A DNA stretch of 64,000 bases from positions 1 to 64,000 of the forward strand of contig JAIXWW010000020.1 in the NCBI GenBank assembly GCA_027491085.1, written 5' to 3'. The notes beneath the pieces were generated by a model, which ran no database searches, had not been told where the DNA came from, and saw only the letters and a list, made by a program, of their open reading frames with translations. The position numbers and the translations under genes are program-made. Origin of the DNA: Bacteroidota bacterium (GTDB lineage Bacteria; Bacteroidota; Bacteroidia; UKL13-3). Below are positions 1-9,249 of this stretch, one piece after another (the stretch's first letter is position 1; every line of letters begins with the position of its first letter).

Positions 1-23
1 ATAAAAACAAATAAAACACAGAA

Positions 24-2489
24 ATGAAAAAAATAACAATAATTATGGCATTTATGTTGACACTAGGGTTGTCACTATATGCACAGTTACCCACGTTTGA
101 GTGGAGATTAGAAAATGGAACATTGACAAGTTCAACCACTTATACAGTAGATGTATATTTATACAATAAGGGGGCATCGTCATTCGAATTACGCGGAGGA
201 ACAATAGCGTTTTTAACCAATTCAGCATGGCGTAATGGCGGAACAATAACCACATCAAAATTATCGAGTGGATTAGTAGCAGGCCAACAAGGTAGTGCAG
301 TAGTAGCTTATGTAACAACAGCACCAGAATACTGGCGTCAAACGATCACAAGTTTAGGCGCAGGAAGTGGAACAACAGTAGCTGCAGGTTCACGCGTATT
401 AGTATTCAAAATGCAATTAAGCAATACAGTAGCATTTTCAACAACAGCATCACCAAATTTTGCATGGAAATATAATGCAGCACCATCAGCAGGTTGGAAT
501 TACACAGATGGCTCAGGAAATTCAGTGAGTGTTGTAAGTAATACAGCGAACACAATAAACCAATTATCATGTCATACACCAACTTATTGGAATGGTAGCT
601 CATGGGTATCAAAATCAGTAAGAACCGGAGCAGATACAACGATAGTACCAAGCTCATCAAAAGATGCAGTAATTTATACAGGTACTTTAGGAGCAGGAGC
701 TTTAACATGTAGAAACTACGAGTTACGATCAGGTGCAACCCATAATTTAGGCGCCAATACTTTAAGTGTAAACGGAACAAGTATGATAAACAATGGTACT
801 TTAAATGCAAGTACAGGCACATTAAATTTAGAAGGAACTACAGCAGTACAAACAAGCAATCAAAGCGTAAGCGGAAATGCATTTAGTGTAGCAAATTTAG
901 GTTTTGGAGCATCAGGTAATGGTGGAACAAAAACCTTATCAGCAGGTGTATCAGTATCAGGATCAGTAAGCCAATCAGGCACAGCGGTATTGGCATCAGG
1001 CGGAAACTTAACGTTATTGTCAAGTGCAACAGGCACAGCTCGTATCAATCAATTAACCTCAGGAGCAGCAGTAACCGGTAATATCACAGTAGAACGTTAT
1101 ATTCCAGCAACAGGCAGAAAATGGAGATTTTTATCATCACCAGTAGTAGGCGGAACAACTTTACAGTGGAGAGATAATGCAGGTACAACAGCAGGTCGTG
1201 GTATCCAAATTACAGGCGGTAACACAACTGATTACGATGTGTCAACATCAAACTCACCATCATTATTCCGTTACAACGAAAGTTCAGCAACAGGTGGAAG
1301 CAATATCAATTCAAAATGGGAATCAGTAAGTGGTAATACAAGCTTAACAAATGGCTTAGGTTACAGAACATATGTAAGAGGTGACAGAACAATATCGTTA
1401 ACCACTGTAGTAACAACTACAAATGCAACAACAATATGGGTAAATGGAACATATCCAAGTACTCCAGTAAGTATGCCAGTAACGTATAGTGCAGGCTTAG
1501 GAAATGGATGGAACTTAGTAGGAAATCCATTCCCATGTCAAATCGATTGGAATGCAGCATCAGGATGGGGCAAAACAAATGTATCAAGTACATTTTGGAT
1601 ATTTAACCCAACAACAAACAGCTACGGATCATTTGATGGAACAACAACAATAAATGGCGTAACACGTTATATTGGAAGTGGTCAAGCATTCTTTATCCAA
1701 ACTAATGGAGCAAGTCCAGTATTAACAGCAGATGAGTCAGTGAAAGTAAGTTCAACTCCACCGGTGTTGTTAAAAACAAGCGAGCAAAACTCATTGAGAA
1801 TCCAATTAGTAAAAGATTCAACAGAGCGTGATGAGACCGTAATTAGATTTATGGAAAACAAGAGCGATGAGTTCAATGCTAACGATGATGTGTTAAAATA
1901 TGCAATGAATGCTAATGTAAATATCAGCTCATACTATGGAGTAGATAAATACACGATGGTAAACTACTTAAATTCAAGAAATTTGAAGACCAAAGTAGTA
2001 GCATTAGGTGCATGGGTATCAAAAGCAGGAGTTTATACGATGAACTTTAATCAAATCGAAGACTTTGATGCTAATATCAATATTTACTTAAAAGACAATT
2101 ACAATAATACATTAACAGATTTAAGGTTAAAAAACACGTATGAATTTAATGTAGAAGAAGGTAATGCAGCAAGTACAGCAGATGGAAGATTAGAAGTAAT
2201 CTTTGTAAATACAAGTACATCAATAGAAGAGGCTTTAGCAGGATTAACGCCAAAGATGGAAGTATATCCAAATCCAGCAGTAGATGTATTGCATTTATCA
2301 TTAAGCAATGTAAACTTTAAGGAATCAACAGTAAGTATTTACAACGTATCAGGCCAAGAAGTGATGAGTACAAATATGGTTGGCAAAACAAAGAGCTTAG
2401 ATATAGAAAAATTAAGCAATGGCGTTTATATGGTAAAAGTAACGAATAGTGCAACAGGCTATAGCAACACCATCAAGTTTGTGAAATAA
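24..2489 (+). CDS. Secreted T9SS cargo protein with C-terminal type A sorting domain
   Basis: Signal peptide MKKITIIMAFMLTLGLSLYAQ; C-terminus PKMEVYPNPAVDVLHLSLSN...GVYMVKVTNSATGYSNTIKFVK is a T9SS sorting domain; N-terminus paralogous to ORF 2864..4906. Confidence 0.9.
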   Translation: MKKITIIMAFMLTLGLSLYAQLPTFEWRLENGTLTSSTTYTVDVYLYNKGASSFELRGGTIAFLTNSAWRNGGTITTSKLSSGLVAGQQGSAVVAYVTTAPEYWRQTITSLGAGSGTTVAAGSRVLVFKMQLSNTVAFSTTASPNFAWKYNAAPSAGWNYTDGSGNSVSVVSNTANTINQLSCHTPTYWNGSSWVSKSVRTGADTTIVPSSSKDAVIYTGTLGAGALTCRNYELRSGATHNLGANTLSVNGTSMINNGTLNASTGTLNLEGTTAVQTSNQSVSGNAFSVANLGFGASGNGGTKTLSAGVSVSGSVSQSGTAVLASGGNLTLLSSATGTARINQLTSGAAVTGNITVERYIPATGRKWRFLSSPVVGGTTLQWRDNAGTTAGRGIQITGGNTTDYDVSTSNSPSLFRYNESSATGGSNINSKWESVSGNTSLTNGLGYRTYVRGDRTISLTTVVTTTNATTIWVNGTYPSTPVSMPVTYSAGLGNGWNLVGNPFPCQIDWNAASGWGKTNVSSTFWIFNPTTNSYGSFDGTTTINGVTRYIGSGQAFFIQTNGASPVLTADESVKVSSTPPVLLKTSEQNSLRIQLVKDSTERDETVIRFMENKSDEFNANDDVLKYAMNANVNISSYYGVDKYTMVNYLNSRNLKTKVVALGAWVSKAGVYTMNFNQIEDFDANINIYLKDNYNNTLTDLRLKNTYEFNVEEGNAASTADGRLEVIFVNTSTSIEEALAGLTPKMEVYPNPAVDVLHLSLSNVNFKESTVSIYNVSGQEVMSTNMVGKTKSLDIEKLSNGVYMVKVTNSATGYSNTIKFVK

Positions 2490-2561
2490 AAAAAGAGAAA
2501 AAGAGAAAAAAGAAAATTCACAAACCCAATCAAAAACTTAACAATAAAAAAGAAAGATACC

Positions 2562-2759
2562 ATGAAAATAAAAAGAATAATAGCAGCAACATTGGTATTA
2601 ACGATGTTTGCGATAGGCGCTCAGGCCCAACCAGGGAGTACTACAACTTCAGGCGATCCATTTGGAGATGAGCCAGTGGATGTACCAGTAGATGGTGGCA
2701 TTGCATTATTGGCAATAGCAGGAGCAGCTTATGGTTTTAAAAGACTAAAAAACAAATAG
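2562..2759 (+). CDS. Small secreted protein with PID-CTERM-like sorting signal
   Basis: 65 aa: signal peptide, short linker, then VPVDGGIALLAIAGAAYGFKRLKNK (P-[IV]-D-G-G motif, TM segment, basic tail). Confidence 0.7.
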   Translation: MKIKRIIAATLVLTMFAIGAQAQPGSTTTSGDPFGDEPVDVPVDGGIALLAIAGAAYGFKRLKNK

Positions 2760-2795
2760 TCCATACTTATTTAAAACCATTTAAGTATATTTTAT

Positions 2796-2832
2796 AAAAA
2801 AAGCCCAAAAGTTTTCTTTTGGGCTTTTTTTT
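2796..2832 (+). terminator. Rho-independent terminator
   Basis: AAAAAAAGCCCAAAAG TTTTC TTTTGGGCTTTTTTTT directly after ORF 2562..2759. Confidence 0.8.
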
Positions 2833-2863
2833 GTAATATTTAATATTTAATATTGCTAATGAA

Positions 2864-4906
2864 TTGGTCCATAATACAACTCTAAATATGAAAAAAAATT
2901 TACTTTTAATTATTGCAACAGTTTTTACGGCCTTGATTGCCAAGGCGCAATTGCCTTCGTTTGAATGGAGATTAGAAAATGGTACACTTACTAGTCCAAC
3001 CACTTATACTGTAGATATTTACATGTATAATACTGGTACTACATCCTTTGAATTAAGGGGAGGGACAATTGCATTTTTAACCAATTCAGCATGGCGTAAT
3101 GGGGGAACAATAACCACTTCAAAACTATCAAGTGATTTAGTTGCACTACAATTCGCAAGTCCGACAACAACTTATGTAACTACAGCACCAGAATATTGGC
3201 GTCAAAATATTGCAAGTGTAGCTGTTGGTAGTGGTACAATAGTATCAGCAGGCAAACGCGTAAAATGTTTTACAATGCAACTAACAAATACAGTTGCTTT
3301 TTCTACTACTGCTACACCCAATTTTGCATGGAAATACAATGCAGCGCCATCAGCAGGGTGGAACTATTCAGATGGAGCAGGTAATTCAGTGTCTGTTGTA
3401 AGTAATACTGTAAATACAATAAACCAATTATCTTGTCATACTCCAACCTATTGGAATGGGTCATCATGGGTATCAAAATCTGTAAGAAACGGTGCAGATA
3501 CAGCAGTGTTACCAAGTGCAACAAAAGATGCCGTAATTTTTACAGGAACCTTACCTACAGGCGCAATAACTTGTAGAAATTACTCTCTAAATTCAGGTGC
3601 CATTCATAATTTGGGTGCAAATGCTTTAAATGTTGGATTTAACTTAGCTAATAATGGTACTTTAAATGCAAATACAGGCTCAATTAATTTAACAGGTACA
3701 ACCACTACTCAAACTGATACTCAAACTATTTCAGGTTCATCAGCAGTTACGGCTAATAATTTATCGTTAGTATCTGGAACTAGGGTTTCGTTAGGAACTT
3801 CTGTTAATGTAAATAATAATTTAACATTAACTACAGGAAGAATTTCAATTAATAACAACAATTTAACTTTAGGCAACAGTGCAACAATTACTGGAGCTAG
3901 CAGTACTGCATATATTGTAACTGATAGTGCTGGTTCATTGGTAATAAATAATGTTGGTACAAGTGGCAAAACTGGAGCTGTTTTATTTCCTATTGGAACT
4001 TCTACAGGTTATAATCCTATTTCAATTACCAATGACAGTATAGCTGACAACTATTGGGTTTCAGTAAAAACTGGTGTTGATGCTGCTGGAGCATTATTAA
4101 CTACAAATGCCGTAAATAAAAAATGGTCAATTAAAGAAGCAGTTTCTGGTGGTAGTAAATTAACTGTAAACTTGCAGTGGAACTCTGCTGATGAATTACC
4201 TTCATTTGCTCGTGCATTATCATACGTTTCAATGGTTGATAGTACTGGAAGATGGATTCCGAGTAGTGCAGCTGCTGCTGGTGGTGCAGGACCATTTAGC
4301 CAAACATTATCTGGTATTACTGCATTATCAACTTTTGGTGCATTTGGTGTAGGTAGCAACAATGCATTACCAATAAGTCTATTATCTTTTGGAGGTATTA
4401 AAAAACCAAATTCAGTTTTATTAAATTGGAGAACTGCTGCTGAAATAAATAGCAAGGAATTTCAAATTGAAAGATTGGATTTGAATAACAAATTTGTAAA
4501 AATTGGAACGGTAAAAGCAAGTGGAAACTCTAATAGAGTATTGGTTTATAATTTCACTGATTTTGATATTTTGGTTAATCAAAAAGTTAACTTTTACAGA
4601 CTTAAAATGGTTGATTTGGACGGTTCTTATAAATATTCTAATGTTATCAAAATTAGCGATGAAAATGGTCCAAAAGTATTTACTGTTTTCCCTAATCCTT
4701 CGGTTGGTAAATTAAACATTGAAAGTAATAATATTAATTTAGCTGCATCAACATACAAAATCACAAATATTATTGGTGAAACAGTTAAAACAGGTAATTC
4801 TGCAATTGAAGAAATTGATGTTAATAATTTAGCTGCTGGAGTTTATATGATTACTTTAGTTGATAGTACAAACGAATCAGTTTCTGTTAAGTTTGTAAAA
4901 CAATAA
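2864..4906 (+). CDS. Secreted T9SS cargo protein with C-terminal type A sorting domain
   Basis: C-terminus VFPNPSVGKLNIESNN...AAGVYMITLVDSTNESVSVKFVKQ; N-terminus closely matches ORF 24..2489. True start may be MKKNLLLIIATVFTALIAKAQ at 2888. Confidence 0.88.
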   Translation: MVHNTTLNMKKNLLLIIATVFTALIAKAQLPSFEWRLENGTLTSPTTYTVDIYMYNTGTTSFELRGGTIAFLTNSAWRNGGTITTSKLSSDLVALQFASPTTTYVTTAPEYWRQNIASVAVGSGTIVSAGKRVKCFTMQLTNTVAFSTTATPNFAWKYNAAPSAGWNYSDGAGNSVSVVSNTVNTINQLSCHTPTYWNGSSWVSKSVRNGADTAVLPSATKDAVIFTGTLPTGAITCRNYSLNSGAIHNLGANALNVGFNLANNGTLNANTGSINLTGTTTTQTDTQTISGSSAVTANNLSLVSGTRVSLGTSVNVNNNLTLTTGRISINNNNLTLGNSATITGASSTAYIVTDSAGSLVINNVGTSGKTGAVLFPIGTSTGYNPISITNDSIADNYWVSVKTGVDAAGALLTTNAVNKKWSIKEAVSGGSKLTVNLQWNSADELPSFARALSYVSMVDSTGRWIPSSAAAAGGAGPFSQTLSGITALSTFGAFGVGSNNALPISLLSFGGIKKPNSVLLNWRTAAEINSKEFQIERLDLNNKFVKIGTVKASGNSNRVLVYNFTDFDILVNQKVNFYRLKMVDLDGSYKYSNVIKISDENGPKVFTVFPNPSVGKLNIESNNINLAASTYKITNIIGETVKTGNSAIEEIDVNNLAAGVYMITLVDSTNESVSVKFVKQ

Positions 4907-4922
4907 GGCAAACAAATACTTT

Positions 4923-4974
4923 AATAAATGCAATAAAAAAGCCCGCTTTTGCGGGCTTTTTTATTGCATTTATT
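4923..4974. terminator. Bidirectional terminator, 24-bp perfect palindromic stem
   Basis: AATAAATGCAATAAAAAAGCCCGC TTTT GCGGGCTTTTTTATTGCATTTATT between convergent genes. Confidence 0.85.
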
Positions 4975-4976
4975 TC

Positions 4977-7580
4977 TTATTTATTTTCGAATACAAACTG
5001 TTGGTGATCATCTAGGCTAATCAATATATTTGAGTCTTTTTTAACCTTACCAGCTAAAATTTCTTTAGAAAGTTCGTTTAAAATTCTGCGTTGCATAACT
5101 CGTTTTAAAGGTCTAGCACCGTATTGTGGGTCGTAACCTAATTGGGCTAACCAATCTAAGGCTTCATCGGTAATGTTTAGTTCTATTTGTTGGTGTAATA
5201 AAGTTCCTTTTAAGCCTTCAAATTGTAGATTTACTATCTGTCTTACGTTTTCGCGGTTAAGCGGAGTAAACATAATAATATCGTCTATTCGGTTTAAAAA
5301 CTCAGGACGAATTTGTCTGCGTAAAAGCTCCATTACATTGTTTTTAGCTTTGGCGGCAATTGCTTCTTTGTCAGCATCTATATCGTCCATTTGCTCAAAA
5401 CTTTCTTGTATTACGTGCGAGCCAATATTAGAAGTCATGATAACAATGGTGTTTTTAAAATTAGCTGTTCTGCCTTTGTTATCGGTTAAACGGCCATCGT
5501 CTAAAACTTGTAACAAAATATTAAATACATCAGGATGCGCTTTTTCTATTTCATCTAACAAAACTACTGAATATGGACGTCTGCGAATGGCTTCGGTTAA
5601 TTGTCCACTTTCTTCGTAACCTACATATCCCGGAGGCGCTCCAATCAAACGACTAACGGTGTGTTTTTCTTGGTATTCGCTCATGTCAATTCTAACCAAA
5701 GCACTTTCTTGGTTAAATAAAAACTCGGCTAAGGCTTTGGCTAATTCTGTTTTTCCAACACCTGTAGTTCCCAAGAAAATAAATGAACCAATTGGTTTTT
5801 TAGGATCACTTAATCCGGCTCTGCTTCTGCGTATAGCATCGCTAATAGCTGCAATGGCCTCTTCTTGTCCAACCACGCGTTTGTGTAATTCTTCTTCTAA
5901 ATGCAATAATTTTTCACGTTCGCTTTGAAGCATCTTAGTAACCGGAATGCCTGTCCAACGGGCTACTACATCGGCTATATCGTCAGCAGTAACTTCTTCT
6001 TTTACCATTGGCGAATGATTTTGAGCTTCGTCTAGTTTAGCTTTAAATTCATCTAAACGTTTTTCGGCCTCTTTAATTTTTCCGTAACGTATTTCTGCTA
6101 CTTTAGCAAAATCGCCATTTCTTTCAAATTGGTCAGCTTGGTATTTTAAGTTTTCAATTTCTTTTTTGGTTGATTGAATGCCTTCAACTACCACCTTTTC
6201 GCTTTGCCATTTGGCTTTTAGCTCGTTTCTATCTTCTTGTAAATTGGCTATTTCTTCTGCTAGTTTTTTTACTTTTTCATCATCGCCTTCTCGCTTAATG
6301 GCTTCTCTTTCAATTTCCAATTGCATAATTCTTCTATCCAATTGGTCTAATTCTTCAGGAACCGAATCTATTTCTAAACGCAATTTTGCAGCAGCTTCGT
6401 CCATTAAATCAATGGCTTTATCTGGCAAAAAACGATCTGAAATATAACGTTGCGAAAGCTCCACTGCGGCTATAATCGCATCGTCTTTTATGCGCACTTT
6501 ATGATGCACTTCGTAACGTTCTTTTAAACCACGTAAAATAGAAATGGCATCTTCGGTATCAGGTTCTTCTACATATACTTTTTGAAAACGTCTTTCTAAA
6601 GCTTTGTCTTTTTCAATATAGCGTTGGTATTCGGCTAAAGTGGTAGCACCAATGCTGCGCAATTCGCCACGAGCCAAGGCAGGTTTTAAAATATTGGCAG
6701 CATCCATTGCGCCTTCGCCTCCGCCACCTGCACCAACTAAGGTGTGAATTTCATCTATAAATAAAATAATTTCACCATCGGCACTAATTACTTCTTTAAC
6801 TACTGCTTTTAAGCGCTCTTCAAACTCGCCTTTAAATTTTGCCCCAGCAATTAATGAACCCATATCTAATGAGTAAATCTTTTTGGTTTTTAAATTTTCA
6901 GGGACATCGCCATTTACAATTCTGTGTGCTAAGCCTTCGGCAATGGCAGTTTTACCTACTCCAGGTTCGCCTATAAGCACTGGATTATTTTTGGTTCTGC
7001 GGCTTAAAATTTGTAAAACCCTGCGTATTTCTTCATCGCGACCAATAACAGGATCGAGCTTTCCTTTTTGTGCTAATTCATTTAAGTTTTTAGCATATTT
7101 ATTAAGCGAGTTGTATTGATTTTCGGCTGTTTGTGAGGTTACTTTTTGTCCACCACGCAATTCGTTAATGGCAACTTTTAAGTTTTTTTCTGTTACCCCT
7201 ACATCTTTAAGCAAGGTTGCAACAGTGTTTTTGCCATCCAACAAAGCTAAAAAAATGTGTTCAACCGATACAAATTCATCGCCAAATTCAGCTAAATAAC
7301 TTTGTGCTTTTAGTAAAGTTTGGTTTGCATCGTTCGATAAATATTGGCTTTGGCCTTCTACCTTTGGGTAACTTTTTATAACAGCATCTAAGGTAGATTC
7401 AATTCTACTTTGGTTAATGTTTAATTTTTTAAGTAAATAGGAGATAACATTTTCATCTGTTTGAATCAACGCTTTTAAAATATGCGCAGGTTCAATGGCT
7501 TGCTGACCATTTTTTAAAGCAATTTGAACTGCTTCTTGAACGGCTTCTTGCGATTTGATTGTGAAATTATTTAAATTCAT
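4977..7580 (-). CDS. clpB: ATP-dependent chaperone ClpB
   Basis: 867 aa; Clp N domain, two Walker A motifs (GEPGVGKTAIAEGLA, GTTGVGKTELAKALA), middle coiled coil, RIDMSEYQEKHTVSRLIGAPPGYVGYEE. Confidence 0.98.
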   Translation of the reverse strand: MNLNNFTIKSQEAVQEAVQIALKNGQQAIEPAHILKALIQTDENVISYLLKKLNINQSRIESTLDAVIKSYPKVEGQSQYLSNDANQTLLKAQSYLAEFGDEFVSVEHIFLALLDGKNTVATLLKDVGVTEKNLKVAINELRGGQKVTSQTAENQYNSLNKYAKNLNELAQKGKLDPVIGRDEEIRRVLQILSRRTKNNPVLIGEPGVGKTAIAEGLAHRIVNGDVPENLKTKKIYSLDMGSLIAGAKFKGEFEERLKAVVKEVISADGEIILFIDEIHTLVGAGGGGEGAMDAANILKPALARGELRSIGATTLAEYQRYIEKDKALERRFQKVYVEEPDTEDAISILRGLKERYEVHHKVRIKDDAIIAAVELSQRYISDRFLPDKAIDLMDEAAAKLRLEIDSVPEELDQLDRRIMQLEIEREAIKREGDDEKVKKLAEEIANLQEDRNELKAKWQSEKVVVEGIQSTKKEIENLKYQADQFERNGDFAKVAEIRYGKIKEAEKRLDEFKAKLDEAQNHSPMVKEEVTADDIADVVARWTGIPVTKMLQSEREKLLHLEEELHKRVVGQEEAIAAISDAIRRSRAGLSDPKKPIGSFIFLGTTGVGKTELAKALAEFLFNQESALVRIDMSEYQEKHTVSRLIGAPPGYVGYEESGQLTEAIRRRPYSVVLLDEIEKAHPDVFNILLQVLDDGRLTDNKGRTANFKNTIVIMTSNIGSHVIQESFEQMDDIDADKEAIAAKAKNNVMELLRRQIRPEFLNRIDDIIMFTPLNRENVRQIVNLQFEGLKGTLLHQQIELNITDEALDWLAQLGYDPQYGARPLKRVMQRRILNELSKEILAGKVKKDSNILISLDDHQQFVFENK

Positions 7581-8248
7581 AGTTTGTTTTTTCTATAAGT
7601 CGTCAAAATATACTCCAATGGAAAAATATAGTATTATTGACACATAAAATAAAAAAACAAGCATACTTGACTTAAATAATGGTTTTTGACACACATTTTG
7701 GTTAATAAATTCAGCCAAAAAGGCTTTATTGATAAGGGGTTTGAAAGATTTTTATTAAATAATTAACTTGATGATTAATGATGCATTTTATTTATTGATG
7801 TTTTAAATTTTTTAAAAATAATATCCTATGCAATTTGTTGATGAATAGTTTTTTCAATGGTTTTATAAATAACCATTGTGACAAAAAGAGTTTGTTATGA
7901 TTAACAACAAACCAAATCCCCAATATTTACGATGTATAATAAATTTAATTTGAAATGGACTCTTCAATTCTGCACAAATAATTTTTATCTAATAAAAAAA
8001 ATGCCAAGATAATTAGTAGGCAATCTTTTCAATAACGTTAAAACACTTCAATGTTTCTAATAACAACAATTAGAATTTATATTGAGAAATTATTTGGTAA
8101 ACATAGGTAAACTTGAAAGTTTGATAATTCTTCTTCAAAAAGAAGTCAATTCACCAAACTTGTTATAGTTTTAACCAATAACATATCTCGGTTAAAATTA
8201 TCAAGCATTTAAAGTAATAATATTATTGATTATTGTAATTGCAGTTAA

Positions 8249-9214
8249 TTATTGGATTTTAACCGATAACGCTAAATACGGTATCAGTATTGGGCTATTA
8301 TCATATCCATTGTTATTACTAAGTGACATTAATCCATAATCAAATGCGGTTGCATTGTTTATTGATCTAAAGCCAAGGCAGTTTAAGTTCAAATTTGTTT
8401 GTCTATCAGCAAAATAATTGTCGGTTATTAAATATAAATTATTTGATAATTTTAAATTACCCCCAATAATAATAGCTAAATCACTTTGCCCTGATGTGCT
8501 ATTACTGTTAACTAAATTGGTAAATTTACCCGTACTAATAGTTAAGTTTTTTTCTGAATCGCCTATTGTTAATCCTCCCGACAATAGACCTATCGAATTA
8601 TTATCTTCTGACGAGCTAGAACTCCAAGCAGCACCAGCCTTAAAATGATTATATGAGGCACCAATAGAAACTCCATTGGTAATTTTAAATTGAGAGCGAA
8701 CATGAAAATTAAAAAAACCAACTATTCCAAGAAAAAAGGCACCACCTCCAATTGAAAAGTTATCAATGACACCAAAATCTAATCCATTATAAAGTATACC
8801 AATATTTTGATAATAAAATTCACCTTGTTTTAAGCCTTGGTAATTATTGTTCCACCAATATTTATGGCTTAAAATGATTGGTTTTTTTCTAAATTGGTAT
8901 TTCGATTGATAATTGCTCTGATTTACATTTTTTTCATTCAAATTACCATCGGGTTTTACTGCATTTGTTTTAGTTTGGTTTTTTACATTACTAATATTTG
9001 AAATATTTTTTTGATTTATTATAATTATTCCAGCGTATTCAGTTTTTAAGCTAATTTCTTCTAAATTCATTGCAATTATCTTACCTCTTAAAATACTACC
9101 ATCATTAAGGGTTATGGTAGCTTCTATCAAGGTATCTGTATTGTTATTTGTTTGAGCAAAGCCTAGTTTTATAAAAAATAAAGCTGCAACTATTAATAAA
9201 ACTTTTTTATACAT
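8249..9214 (-). CDS. Predicted outer-membrane/periplasmic protein (paralogue of 9250..10329)
   Basis: Signal peptide; N-terminal DGSILRGKIIAMNLEEISLKTEYAGIIII module; Gly/aromatic-rich beta-strand C-terminal part. Confidence 0.7.
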   Translation of the reverse strand: MYKKVLLIVAALFFIKLGFAQTNNNTDTLIEATITLNDGSILRGKIIAMNLEEISLKTEYAGIIIINQKNISNISNVKNQTKTNAVKPDGNLNEKNVNQSNYQSKYQFRKKPIILSHKYWWNNNYQGLKQGEFYYQNIGILYNGLDFGVIDNFSIGGGAFFLGIVGFFNFHVRSQFKITNGVSIGASYNHFKAGAAWSSSSSEDNNSIGLLSGGLTIGDSEKNLTISTGKFTNLVNSNSTSGQSDLAIIIGGNLKLSNNLYLITDNYFADRQTNLNLNCLGFRSINNATAFDYGLMSLSNNNGYDNSPILIPYLALSVKIQ

Positions 9215-9249
9215 TTTAGTGGATTTAAATCTTAAGTATTTTGAATAAT

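Noticed and set aside
52-822. Minus-strand ORFs of 90 and 138 aa inside the first T9SS gene
   Set aside because: They lie antisense to a clear coding gene with strongly A-biased third positions, which removes stop codons on the opposite strand. Composition is low-complexity Leu/Tyr/His.
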